Below, one piece after another: positions 50,890-59,412 of a stretch of 64,000 bases of DNA. This DNA comes from Rhodospirillales bacterium (GTDB lineage Bacteria > Pseudomonadota > Alphaproteobacteria > Micavibrionales > Micavibrionaceae): contig CP060239.1 of the NCBI GenBank assembly GCA_023898785.1, forward strand, positions 372,001 through 436,000. The letters run 5' to 3'. Under the pieces are notes generated by a model. It saw only the letters and a list, made by a program, of their open reading frames with translations, was not told the origin of the DNA and did no database searches. How positions within the stretch are numbered: the stretch's first letter is position 1; each line of letters starts with the position of its first letter. Made by a program: the position numbers and the translations under genes.

Positions 50890-51396
50890 ATGAGTGAAGA
50901 AGCGGTTAAAAAGAGTGGAGGGTTGTTTAAGAAGGGTAATCCACAAGATTTACTGGTTAAAGGCGAAAAAATTATAAAGCAGGCTGAGATCAGTAATATT
51001 GGTATTTATTGGAAATCGGTTGCTGTGTTTGTTTTGGCTGTGCTTGTCGGCTTGTTGGCCATTGAGCTTGGGGTTTTGCTGGTGGTGACGGCTATCATTA
51101 TGTTTATTTATGCCTCAATTAAAAAAGAAATTTTAATGCTGGTATTGACGAACAAGCGGATGTTTTTTCGTTATGGCATTTTGCAGGTCGATGTTGTGGA
51201 TATACGCTTTTCCAAGATTGAAAGCGTGGAATTAGAGCGCATGCCGCCGGGCTATCTTATGGGCTATTCCAATGTTGTGATTATGGGGACGGGGCAGCGC
51301 TATGTTGTAATTCCCTATGTTGCGAACGGGCCGGAGCTGCGTCATGCCTATAATCATTTGACCTTAAGCGAGGATGAATTGGAAGAAGATGCCTAA
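50890..51396 (+). CDS. PH domain-containing membrane protein (2)
   Basis: 168 residues. SGGLFKKGNPQDLLVKGEKI, a double hydrophobic segment (about 40-80; SVAVFVLAVLVGLLAIELGV), then a bPH2 domain: MLVLTNKRMFFRYGILQVDV, DIRFSKIESVELERMPPGYL and GYSNVVIMGTGQRYVVIPYV. The acidic C-terminal tail is EDELEEDA. Shine-Dalgarno AAAGGGG lies directly after the inverted-repeat arm. It is probably functionally linked to the first PH protein, by proximity and shared domain only. Confidence 0.9.
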   Translation: MSEEAVKKSGGLFKKGNPQDLLVKGEKIIKQAEISNIGIYWKSVAVFVLAVLVGLLAIELGVLLVVTAIIMFIYASIKKEILMLVLTNKRMFFRYGILQVDVVDIRFSKIESVELERMPPGYLMGYSNVVIMGTGQRYVVIPYVANGPELRHAYNHLTLSEDELEEDA

Positions 51397-51484
51397 AAAG
51401 GTTTATTTCCGCTCTTCCATTCTTTTGCGCTTTCTGTAAAAACAGAGGCAATAAACAACTTCATACAAAAGAAGAGATAGTATT

Positions 51485-53227
51485 ATGTCTGATAAAAAAC
51501 ATGCGCACCCGAACGGATGGAATAAAGACAAGCTGGTGAGTCGGCATGTGACGGAGGGGCCGGACGCCGCGCCGCGCCGGGCTATGCTCCGCGCTATGGG
51601 CTTGACAGACGAAGATATTGCCAAGCCTTTGGTGGGGGTGGCAACGTGCTGGAATGAGGCGGCACCGTGTAATATTAAGTTAGCCGAGCAGGCGCAGTTT
51701 GTGAAGGCCGGGGTAAAAGAAGCCGGGGCGACGCCGCGCGAATTTACGACGATTACGGTGACGGACGGGATTGCGATGGGGCATGAAGGGATGCGTTCGT
51801 CTCTGGCGAGCCGTGAAGTGATTGCCGATAGTGTGGAATTGACCATGCGCGGGCATTGTTATGATGCGCTGGTGGGGCTTGCGGGGTGTGACAAGTCTTT
51901 GCCGGGAATGATGATGGTGATGGTGCGCCTGAATGTACCTTCTGTTTTTCTTTATGGCGGGACGATTTTGCCCGGCAAGTTTCGTGGTCAGGATGCTGAT
52001 ATTGTGACGGTGTTTGAAGCCGTTGGCGAGCATGCTGTTGGTAAGGTCAGCGATGAAGAGCTTTATGCTTGTGAGTGTGGCGCTTTGCCTGGAGCCGGGG
52101 CTTGCGGCGGTCAGTTTACAGCCAATACGATGGCCTGCGTGGCGGAAGTGATGGGGCTTGCTTTGCCGGGTGCTAACGGCATTCCGGCAGAGGATCATAC
52201 GAAAGAAAGCTATGCCAAGGCTTGCGGTGAAGCTGTGGTGGAGTGTCTTAAAAATGGGATCTTGCCGCGTGATATTGTGATGCGGAAATCTTTGGAAAAT
52301 GCCGCGGCGATTGTGGCGGCAACGGGCGGCAGCACCAATGCGGGGCTGCATTTGCCGGCAATTGCGCATGAGGCGGGAATTGATTTTCCGCTGGAAGAGG
52401 TGGCTGAAATCTTCAAGAAAACACCATTGATTGCCAATTTGCGCCCCGGCGGAAAATATGTGGCCAAGGATCTGTATGATATTGGCGGTGTTGGCGTGGT
52501 GATTAAGGAATTGCTGGATAATGGCTTTTTGCATGGTGATTGTCTGACGATTACGGGTAAAACGCTGGCTGAAAATTATGCTGATGTGCGCTTTCCTGAA
52601 GGTCAGGATGTAGTGTTTCCATGCTCTAACCCCATTCATCCGACTGGCGGCGTTGTCGGTTTGACAGGCAATTTGGCACCGGAGGGGGCTATTGTAAAAA
52701 TTGCCGGGCTGGAGGAGTTTGTTTTTGAAGGGCCGGCGCGGATTTTTGATGGTGAAGAAGCGGCGTTCAGGTCGGTGCAGGCGCGTGAGTATGAAGACGG
52801 TGATGTGATTGTTGTGCGCTATGAGGGTCCCAAAGGCGGTCCGGGGATGCGTGAGATGCTCTCGACGACGGCGGCTTTATACGGGCAAGGGGCCGGAAGT
52901 AAGGTTGCCTTGATCACTGATGGGCGTTTTTCCGGCGGGACGCGCGGTTTCTGTATCGGTCATGTTGGGCCGGAAGCTGCCGTGGGCGGTCCGATCGGGC
53001 TTATTCAAGATGGTGATATTATTCGTATTGACGCGGAGGCTGGTACGCTGGAGGTTCTGTTATCTGATGAAGAGCTGGCGGCGCGCCGCAGCGAATGGAA
53101 GCCGCGTAAGACGAATTATAATTCCGGCGCTTTGTGGAAATATGCCGATCAGGTTGGCCCGGCGCGTGATGGTGCGGTAACGCATCCGGGGGCGAAGGAA
53201 GAGACTCATATATATGTGGAGCTTTAG
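51485..53227 (+). CDS. ilvD: Dihydroxy-acid dehydratase
   Basis: 580 residues, Fe-S enzyme of valine/isoleucine synthesis. VGVATCWNEAAPCNIKLAEQ (first cluster Cys region), CYDALVGLAGCDKSLPGMMM, CECGALPGAGACGGQFTANT and LITDGRFSGGTRGFCIGHVG are the ilvD/edd signatures. Edd is less likely, because of the short N-terminus and the IlvD-type GRFSGGTRG context. Its substrates feed the ketoacids used by IlvE. No leader peptide or attenuator was seen in the 88-bp gap upstream. Confidence 0.96.
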   Translation: MSDKKHAHPNGWNKDKLVSRHVTEGPDAAPRRAMLRAMGLTDEDIAKPLVGVATCWNEAAPCNIKLAEQAQFVKAGVKEAGATPREFTTITVTDGIAMGHEGMRSSLASREVIADSVELTMRGHCYDALVGLAGCDKSLPGMMMVMVRLNVPSVFLYGGTILPGKFRGQDADIVTVFEAVGEHAVGKVSDEELYACECGALPGAGACGGQFTANTMACVAEVMGLALPGANGIPAEDHTKESYAKACGEAVVECLKNGILPRDIVMRKSLENAAAIVAATGGSTNAGLHLPAIAHEAGIDFPLEEVAEIFKKTPLIANLRPGGKYVAKDLYDIGGVGVVIKELLDNGFLHGDCLTITGKTLAENYADVRFPEGQDVVFPCSNPIHPTGGVVGLTGNLAPEGAIVKIAGLEEFVFEGPARIFDGEEAAFRSVQAREYEDGDVIVVRYEGPKGGPGMREMLSTTAALYGQGAGSKVALITDGRFSGGTRGFCIGHVGPEAAVGGPIGLIQDGDIIRIDAEAGTLEVLLSDEELAARRSEWKPRKTNYNSGALWKYADQVGPARDGAVTHPGAKEETHIYVEL

Positions 53228-53308
53228 GTGCGCGCTTAGTTCGTGAAAAATTATTGTTTTCGTGTTACGTTGCCCGGGAGTGATTCACACTTTCCTTTGA
53301 TGTTGTTT

Positions 53309-54982
53309 ATGACGCGTAAATTTCTTTTGTATTCGGGTTTGGTTGTGGGCGCTGCAATATTTGCGGTGCCTATTGTTCCTGTGAGCGCACAAGAACCGGT
53401 GAGCGCCGAGCAGTTGCTCAATGTGCAGGCAGGTGTCAGTGGTGCGATCTACGCTACATTTGAAGACCGTGCGGCATGCAAGGCATTTAAAGACGTGAAA
53501 GCGCTGGAGGTATTTTATAGCCAGCGTGGGTATGAGCCGTATTGGGTTTCGCGCTCTCGGGCAAAAACGAATGCGCGGGATTTTCTGGAGATTATTGAAA
53601 AGAGCTGGCGGCATGGCTTTAATCCTTATAGCTATCATTTGAAACGGCTGCATGAATTGGTGGGACAGCGCGATGAGGCACTTTTGGGTGAGCTTGATGT
53701 GTTGCTCAGTGATGCTTATTTACGCTTGGCGCAAGATTTGACGGGCATTCGGGTGAATCCGGGTTCATTAAAGTCGCATTGGCGTTATTGGCGTGCGCCG
53801 CTTGCCGGGGCGTATTTATTTGAGCGATTGAATGCGCAACGCGATATTGAGGATTTGATCGAATCTTTTGAACCGCAGGGGCAGACTTATAAGCAGATAC
53901 AGCGGGAATTGGTTACACTGGTGAATAGTAAGCCGGAAGATTATGAGAAAGTATTGCCGATTCGTATGAAGGGATTATTAAAGCCGAATGAGCGGGATGA
54001 ATCTGTGCCAGATTTGCGTTTGCGACTGAATGCGGGTAGGCCGCAGACGGATGATCCGTATTTGTACGATGATAGACTTGCTGCGGCGGTTATTCGGTTT
54101 CAGCGGGATAATAGCCTGAAAGATGATGGAATTGTCGGGCAGCAAACTCTGGATATTCTTAACCGCGCGCGCGAGCATAAAATCTTGCAGCTTGTCGCTA
54201 ATCTTGAGAGGCTTCGCTGGGTTGAAGAGGAAAAGCCCGATACCTTCGTGGTGGTGAATGTGCCTTCGGCGATGCTCTGGGCCGTGGAGGGCGGGCATGT
54301 GGCGTTTGAGATGCCCGTGATTGTGGGGCGTAAGGAGCGTCCGACGAATATTTTTCGTGCGGAAATTCATGGTGTGCGACTTAATCCGGATTGGACTGTG
54401 CCGCCGACAATTAAACGTGATGATATTTTACCAAAGTTGCGGGAAGATCCTGAATATCTGACGCATAAGGGGATGCAGCTTATCAGTGGGCGCGGGGAAG
54501 GGGCGATGACGCTTGATCCGTTGGTGTTTGATTGGGAAAATGTTACGGAAGAGGAGTTGAAAGATCTGCGGATGGTGCAGATACCTGGCGCGCATAATCC
54601 GCTGGGGAGTATCCGGGTTTTGATGCCCAATGCCTATAATATTTATCTGCATGACACGAATGAGCGGCATTATTTTGAGCGGGCGAATCGCGCGGCTTCT
54701 TCGGGGTGTGTGCGGATGAAAGACCCAGAGCGGATGGCGGATTTTATCCTTAAGCATCGCAAGGGTTGGAATGAAGAGGACTTGGCGGCTTTAGTGCAGG
54801 ATAAAAAGACGCGCGATCTTTATATTTCAGATCCAATCCCTGTTTATCTGCTGTACTATACTGTGTGGGTTAATGATCAGGGTGGGCTTGTTTATGGTCA
54901 GGATTTGTATGGTTTTGACGATAATTTAATAAAAATGCTTAAGGATATTGACGGAATCTTTATTCCTGTGGATAATACTTGA
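53309..54982 (+). CDS. L,D-transpeptidase of the YcbB/LdtD type
   Basis: About 557 residues from ATG 53309 (MTRKFLLYSGLVVGAAIFAV), signal peptide ending near VSAQ; ATG 53300 or GTG 53243 are alternatives and no Shine-Dalgarno decides it. An N-terminal scaffold region is followed by a PG_binding_1 domain (AAAVIRFQRDNSLKDDGIVG, about 245-270) and a YkuD catalytic domain. Motif: YLHDTNERHYFERANRAASS then GCVRM, with the nucleophile Cys near 467. It makes 3-3 crosslinks between meso-diaminopimelates in the periplasm. The mepK-like gene follows, as in E. coli ycbB-ycbK. Confidence 0.93.
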   Translation: MTRKFLLYSGLVVGAAIFAVPIVPVSAQEPVSAEQLLNVQAGVSGAIYATFEDRAACKAFKDVKALEVFYSQRGYEPYWVSRSRAKTNARDFLEIIEKSWRHGFNPYSYHLKRLHELVGQRDEALLGELDVLLSDAYLRLAQDLTGIRVNPGSLKSHWRYWRAPLAGAYLFERLNAQRDIEDLIESFEPQGQTYKQIQRELVTLVNSKPEDYEKVLPIRMKGLLKPNERDESVPDLRLRLNAGRPQTDDPYLYDDRLAAAVIRFQRDNSLKDDGIVGQQTLDILNRAREHKILQLVANLERLRWVEEEKPDTFVVVNVPSAMLWAVEGGHVAFEMPVIVGRKERPTNIFRAEIHGVRLNPDWTVPPTIKRDDILPKLREDPEYLTHKGMQLISGRGEGAMTLDPLVFDWENVTEEELKDLRMVQIPGAHNPLGSIRVLMPNAYNIYLHDTNERHYFERANRAASSGCVRMKDPERMADFILKHRKGWNEEDLAALVQDKKTRDLYISDPIPVYLLYYTVWVNDQGGLVYGQDLYGFDDNLIKMLKDIDGIFIPVDNT

Positions 54983-55145
54983 GGTTAGGAACGGTTTTTT
55001 GCGCCTTTTCGGGTGTGTGAAGCATTTTATGGAGAAGCAGGCTGGTTTTCTTTGGTTTTGGCCTTTTTCTCGTTCGAAAATTCTGTTAGTTCTTTCAAGT
55101 TAAAGTTTTAAAAGTCTTATAACAATAATTCATCAAAGGTGGCGA

Positions 55146-55727
55146 ATGTTTGAAAACACTGGAAATGTGCTTGGTTCGAGTTTGAACTCTATTGATCGTC
55201 GTGAAATTTTGAAGCTTGGTCTGGCTGGAGTTTTGGCAACCGTTGTGCCTTTGGGGTTTGGTTCGGATGCGCAGGCTGCTCGCGGAACTTGGCGCGTTGG
55301 TTTTCGCCACGCTCATACGGGTGAAAGTTTTAATGGTGTTTATCGGGTTGGTGATAAATATTTGCCTGAAGCGTTTGAGCGTTTGAATTATGTTTTGCGT
55401 GATTTTCGCACTGGTGAAGTGTTTCCGATGGACCCGCGGGTGATTGATATTATTTCTCTGGTGCAGCGTAAGGCTTCTCAACGTGAGCCTTTGGAAATTT
55501 TGTCTGGTTATCGCAGTCCGAAGACAAATGCGAATTTGCGTCGGGTGAGTACGGGTGTGGCCAAGAATTCTTTTCATATGTACGGTCAGGCGATCGATCT
55601 GCATATCAAGGGTTATAGAACAAATAGCCTGCGTAAGATTGCGATGAATTTGCGTGCGGGCGGGGTTGGTTATTATCCCAAAAGTGACTTTATTCATGTA
55701 GATACTGGCAAAGTCCGTAGCTGGTAA
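55146..55727 (+). CDS. DUF882/peptidase M15A family protein, MepK (YcbK)-like
   Basis: 193 residues. A Tat-type leader is likely: SLNSIDRREILKLGLAGVLA (twin Arg at about 18-19) ending near DAQAA. The mature part has LSGYRSPKTNANLRRVS, NSFHMYGQAIDLHIKGYR (zinc His and Asp) and SDFIHVDTGKVRSW (third His), the M15 metallopeptidase pattern. E. coli MepK cuts peptidoglycan crosslinks, including 3-3 bonds made by L,D-transpeptidases, which fits the neighbour upstream. The 163-bp gap before it is T-rich; I saw no clear promoter. Confidence 0.92.
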   Translation: MFENTGNVLGSSLNSIDRREILKLGLAGVLATVVPLGFGSDAQAARGTWRVGFRHAHTGESFNGVYRVGDKYLPEAFERLNYVLRDFRTGEVFPMDPRVIDIISLVQRKASQREPLEILSGYRSPKTNANLRRVSTGVAKNSFHMYGQAIDLHIKGYRTNSLRKIAMNLRAGGVGYYPKSDFIHVDTGKVRSW

Positions 55728-55763
55728 TCTCTCTTTATCATTTATTATTAATGAGCTAGAGTG

Positions 55764-55794
55764 CAGCCTTCTGATTTTACAGGAGGCTGTTTTT
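55764..55794 (+). promoter_or_regulatory. Hairpin plus U-run covering the folK ribosome binding site
   Basis: CAGCCTTCT (55764-55772), loop GATTTTAC, then AGGAGGCTG (55781-55789): nine pairs with one T-G wobble, followed by TTTTT (55790-55794). The 3' arm contains the only good Shine-Dalgarno for folK, AGGAGG at 55781-55786. The TTG start is at 55793. It has the form of an intrinsic terminator for the upstream gene and would also block folK translation when folded. Confidence 0.65.
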
Positions 55795-56293
55795 GATTCT
55801 GATTGGATTAGGGGCGAATTTGCCAAGCCGTTATGGTATGCCGGAGGAGACTTTAGGGGCGGCTGTAGCGGCACTGGCGACTGTCGGGCTTGAGATTGCG
55901 AAAGTGTCTAGTGTTTGGCGCAGTGCGCCGGTGCCGGTGTCTGAGCAGCCGTGGTATTGTAATGCGGTTGTTGTGGTGGAAACGGCTTTGTCTGCGAAGG
56001 TTCTTATGGGCGTCTTGCAGGGTGTTGAGCATGATTTTGGACGTGTGCGAGCTGAGCGGAATGCGCCACGAGTTTTGGATCTGGATTTGCTGGCCTATGG
56101 TGATGAGGTGTGCGTGGATTCCGTGTGCACGGTACCGCATCCGCGTATGCATCAGAGAGCCTTTGTTCTCAAGCCGTTGCAGGAAATTGCGCCAGCGTGG
56201 CGGCATCCGGTTTTCGGCTTGTCTGTCGGAGATTTGGTTGAAAAAATGCCTGAGGGGCAGGAGATTGAAATTTCACAAATATTGGCGGCGTGA
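55793..56293 (+). CDS. folK: HPPK, 2-amino-4-hydroxy-6-hydroxymethyldihydropteridine diphosphokinase
   Basis: 166 residues from a TTG start, 6 bases after AGGAGG. No ATG is available before the conserved ILIGLGANLPSRYG. Transfers pyrophosphate from ATP to the pterin. VSSVWRSAPVPVSEQPWYCN, LLGVLQ-type VLMGVLQGVEHDFGRVRAER, RVLDLDLLAYGDE (metal Asp pair) and VPHPRMHQRAFVLKPLQEIA are diagnostic. The product feeds FolP; the stop overlaps the potential GTG start of folP. Confidence 0.94.
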   Translation: MILIGLGANLPSRYGMPEETLGAAVAALATVGLEIAKVSSVWRSAPVPVSEQPWYCNAVVVVETALSAKVLMGVLQGVEHDFGRVRAERNAPRVLDLDLLAYGDEVCVDSVCTVPHPRMHQRAFVLKPLQEIAPAWRHPVFGLSVGDLVEKMPEGQEIEISQILAA

Positions 56294-56298
56294 TAGAA

Positions 56299-57144
56299 AT
56301 GACCCGAAAATGCGCCGATATAAATGTTTCAAATCTGCACCCTTTCGCGGGCGGTCCGCATATTATGGGTGTAGTCAATGTGACCCCTGATAGTTTTAGT
56401 GATGGTGGTAAATTTTTTAATTCTGACAAGGCGATAGCACATGGTTTGCAGATGTTGTCTGAGGGTGCGACGATTCTGGATGTTGGCGGGGAGTCCTCGA
56501 GGCCTGGTGCGGAAGCTATTGATACAGAAGAAGAAATTTCGCGTGTGGTGCCGGTTATTGAAGGGCTGCTTGGTAAAGCGCCGTGGGTCAGTATTGATAC
56601 GCGCAATGCGAAAACTATGGAAGCCGCACTTAATGCTGGGGCAAATATTATAAATGATATTAGTGCCTTAAGCTATGATCCTGATAGCTTGTCTGTGGCA
56701 GCGGAGGCTGGCGTGCCGATCTTTTTGATGCATATGCAGGGAACTCCGCAGATTATGCAGAAAAATCCTTTGTATAGCAATGTTGTAAAAGATGTTTCTC
56801 AGTATTTACAGCAACGCATTGAATTATGTGAGACGCACCGTATCGATGTAGAAATGCTTGTTTGTGATCCGGGGATTGGATTTGGCAAAACATTAGAGCA
56901 TAATCTGTTACTGCTTAGAAATATAAAAGAATTTCATGGTTTGGGGGTGCCTATCCTGCTTGGGACGAGCCGGAAGAGCTTTATTGGTAAAATTTCGAAT
57001 GATGAACCGCCAGATGACCGTTTAGCAGGTTCATTGGCTTCGGCACTTTATGGATATTCGCAAGGCGTGCAAATTTTCCGCGTGCATGATGTGGCTGCAC
57101 ACGTACAGGCGTTTAAAGTTTTTGATACGATTCAGAATGTGTAA
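56299..57144 (+). CDS. folP: Dihydropteroate synthase
   Basis: 281 residues from ATG 56299; a GTG at 56290 overlapping the folK stop is an alternative. Joins p-aminobenzoate to the pterin pyrophosphate, and is the sulfonamide target. HIMGVVNVTPDSFSDGGKFF, ATILDVGGESSRPGAEAIDT, VSIDTRNAKTMEAALNAGAN, CDPGIGFGKTLEHNLLLLRN and LLGTSRKSFIG are the full set of family motifs. It is directly coupled to folK; the rest of the folate genes are not here. Confidence 0.96.
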   Translation: MTRKCADINVSNLHPFAGGPHIMGVVNVTPDSFSDGGKFFNSDKAIAHGLQMLSEGATILDVGGESSRPGAEAIDTEEEISRVVPVIEGLLGKAPWVSIDTRNAKTMEAALNAGANIINDISALSYDPDSLSVAAEAGVPIFLMHMQGTPQIMQKNPLYSNVVKDVSQYLQQRIELCETHRIDVEMLVCDPGIGFGKTLEHNLLLLRNIKEFHGLGVPILLGTSRKSFIGKISNDEPPDDRLAGSLASALYGYSQGVQIFRVHDVAAHVQAFKVFDTIQNV

Positions 57145-57155
57145 GGTGTAAAATT

Positions 57156-57785
57156 TTAGATTTGGTAAATCGTGGATTCTGATTTTAGTAAAGTTTTTAA
57201 TTTTGGGCAAAGACGATAATCATAAACCGCCCAAGGGAATTTTAGATTTTCCGGCTTAGGTATAAATTCATACAAATGGGCGTTCTGGAATTTTCCTGGT
57301 GTGGGGATGCCGTGGATTTCACCAAAAGCGCGCATAACCCCGCCGTGGCATACAATCAATACCGGGTCATCTGAATGAGTTAAAGCCTTTGTTTTTCCCC
57401 GTTTGACCCGTTCAAAGAAGTCAATGTGCGTTTCTCCATTCGGCACGTCGGGCCAGCCGTCAAACATCTCGGCAATTACCTCATATGGTGCACCTTCCCA
57501 ATCTCCGGCGTGAATTTCAGCCAGATCATGGTCTTCATGCATGGGAGCGTTCAGAGCCTCATTGATGATGATGGCGGTGTCGCGTGCTCTGGAAAGATGG
57601 CTGTGGAAGATCGCTGCGGGTTTGACCTGAAGTGTGTTAATAACTTTTTGGGCGTTGTATGCCTGTTCGCGGCCTTTGGCTGTAAGCGGGGTGTCAATGT
57701 GTCCGGCCATGATACGCGCGGCGTTGGCTTCGGTTTCACCGTGTCGAATCATATAAAAACGCTTTGCGGGGAGGGGCGCAGGCAT
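57156..57785 (-). CDS. Histidine phosphatase family protein (phosphoglycerate-mutase-like)
   Basis: 209 residues. The catalytic RHG is in FYMIRHGETEANAARIMAGH (His about 14), IFHSHLSRARDTAIIINEAL provides the second Arg, and the second His is in VLIVCHGGVMRAFGEIHG. This family includes CobC, GpmB and SixA; the substrate cannot be told. The ATG overlaps the nadX stop by one base (TAATG), so translation is coupled. Convergent with folP. Confidence 0.9.
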   Translation of the reverse strand: MPAPLPAKRFYMIRHGETEANAARIMAGHIDTPLTAKGREQAYNAQKVINTLQVKPAAIFHSHLSRARDTAIIINEALNAPMHEDHDLAEIHAGDWEGAPYEVIAEMFDGWPDVPNGETHIDFFERVKRGKTKALTHSDDPVLIVCHGGVMRAFGEIHGIPTPGKFQNAHLYEFIPKPENLKFPWAVYDYRLCPKLKTLLKSESTIYQI

Positions 57786-58576
57786 TATAAGACAACCAGA
57801 GCTGTGTTCATATCTTTGAGAACACTGACGATGCTTTGCGCGGCGAGCATTGAGCTTTTCGGATTGGCTGGATCGGGCATATTGGTGATGCGCACGTTTA
57901 GGTGGCTGAACTGACCGTAAACATTGATTTCGTGAGTGTTGCCTTTGGCGTTCGGGTCGGCCCAGATTTCGACTTGTGTATTTTCCGGACCTGTGCCGGC
58001 CAGCGATAATGTTGCGGCGACATTGACGTTGGCCGGGAAGCCTTTTGCGGCCTCTAAGGCGTTGCCTTCGAAAATTTTCGTTTTGATCCCTTTGGCTTGA
58101 ATTTGCTCCAGATTTATCCCCATTTTATCCACATAGGGGGCACCGGAGAAACCTGATGGCTTCTTTGTTGATGCAATAATGCTTTTTTCAATTCCTAGTT
58201 CTTTCAATCCTTTAACACCATCAATACCAGCAAGCGCACCGGATGGCACGAGGATGCGACTGTGGGTATTTTTGTGGGCATTTAAAATTTCAGGAAACAT
58301 CAACAAAGCGCAAGATGAGATCAGAATGAGGGTCTTTTGCTCGGCAAAAACATATTTAGCCAGTTCAGGGACGGCGGATGGCGGCAGGCATTCGATGATG
58401 ATGTCGCAGCTTTTAGCAAGGGTTTTAAAATCAACTAAGGGTACGTTGAATTCGTCGACGGTTTCCAGATTGCTGGCCGCTGTCCATTCAAGGCCGTCAA
58501 TGCCTTTTATTAAAGCACGGCCTACGGCGCTGCCGATTGCTCCTAATCCTGCGATACCGACTGTTTTTATTTTCAT
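57785..58576 (-). CDS. nadX: Aspartate dehydrogenase (NadX family)
   Basis: 263 residues. Rossmann start TVGIAGLGAIGSAVGRALIK, CDIIIECLPPSAVPELAKYV, ILVPSGALAGIDGVKGL (substrate region), PSGFSGAPYVDKMGINL and the C-terminal SSMLAAQSIVSVLKDM fit L-aspartate dehydrogenases. These make iminoaspartate for NAD synthesis in place of NadB. nadA and nadC are not adjacent, so an alternative role in aspartate catabolism is possible. A histidine phosphatase gene is coupled downstream. Confidence 0.88.
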   Translation of the reverse strand: MKIKTVGIAGLGAIGSAVGRALIKGIDGLEWTAASNLETVDEFNVPLVDFKTLAKSCDIIIECLPPSAVPELAKYVFAEQKTLILISSCALLMFPEILNAHKNTHSRILVPSGALAGIDGVKGLKELGIEKSIIASTKKPSGFSGAPYVDKMGINLEQIQAKGIKTKIFEGNALEAAKGFPANVNVAATLSLAGTGPENTQVEIWADPNAKGNTHEINVYGQFSHLNVRITNMPDPANPKSSMLAAQSIVSVLKDMNTALVVL

Positions 58577-58647
58577 GGCCGGGGATTTTTCCTAATTTCA
58601 AAAGATCCTTGCTTTCGCAGGGATGATATATCGGATAGTTTTATTTC

Positions 58648-59412
58648 ATGGAATGCTGGCAAGATCAAGGGATAGTGCTGCGTGCACGGGCGCATGGGGA
58701 GCATGGGGCGATTGTCTCACTGCTGACCGCGCATCATGGACGCGCGGCCGGGTATGTGCGCGGAGGGCAGGGGACGAAGCTGCGCGGGTCTTTGGAGGTC
58801 GGCAATCTGGTCGATGTCACGTGGCAAAGCCGTACGCATGATGGGCTGGGGGCTTTCACGCTGGAATTGTCCAAAAATGTGTCGGCGCATCTGTTGCAAG
58901 AGCCGTTGAAATTGGCGGCGTTGCAATCGGCGTGCGCTTTGTGTGATGCCGCGTTGCCAGAGCGTGAGGCGCATGCAGGGCTTTATCATGGTTTGCAGGC
59001 GTTGTTTGAGACGCTGGAGAGCGATGTGTGGGGCGCAGCGTATGTGTTATGGGAAATTGCACTGCTTAAGGAACTCGGGTTTTCGCTGGATTTGACGCGA
59101 TGCGCGAGCGGCAATGGTGATGAGAATTTGATGTATGTATCGCCGAAGACGGGCAAGGCGGTGAGCGCGTCGGCAGGGGCGCCCTATAAAGGCAAGTTGT
59201 TGGCGTTGGCAGGGTTCTTAAAACCGGGCGGCGGGGAGATGAATGAGAAAGAGGTTATGAAGGGGTTGGAGATGACCGGGCATTTTCTGGACACCTACGT
59301 TTTTACGCATCATTCCAGAGGCGTTCCTGATGCACGCTTGATTTTTGCGCAGCGATTTGCCAAAACTCTTGATATGCAATCGATAGGAAAGAATGAGTAT
59401 GCCGCAGGATAA
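58648..59412 (+). CDS. recO: DNA repair protein RecO
   Basis: 254 residues. N-terminal OB-fold WQDQGIVLRARAHGEHGAIV, SLLTAHHGRAAGYVRGGQG, VDVTWQSRTHDGLGAFTLEL, then a helical C-terminal domain (AYVLWEIALLKELGFSLDLT). The zinc-finger Cys set of some RecO proteins is reduced to a single Cys (TRCASGNG), as in many alphaproteobacteria. RecO loads RecA with RecR. It overlaps parC by 20 bp. Confidence 0.92.
   Translation: MECWQDQGIVLRARAHGEHGAIVSLLTAHHGRAAGYVRGGQGTKLRGSLEVGNLVDVTWQSRTHDGLGAFTLELSKNVSAHLLQEPLKLAALQSACALCDAALPEREAHAGLYHGLQALFETLESDVWGAAYVLWEIALLKELGFSLDLTRCASGNGDENLMYVSPKTGKAVSASAGAPYKGKLLALAGFLKPGGGEMNEKEVMKGLEMTGHFLDTYVFTHHSRGVPDARLIFAQRFAKTLDMQSIGKNEYAAG

Noticed and set aside
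51680..52639. 319-codon minus-strand frame
   Set aside because: It lies fully inside ilvD, whose motifs are intact; the antisense product is His/Arg-rich, as expected for a shadow.
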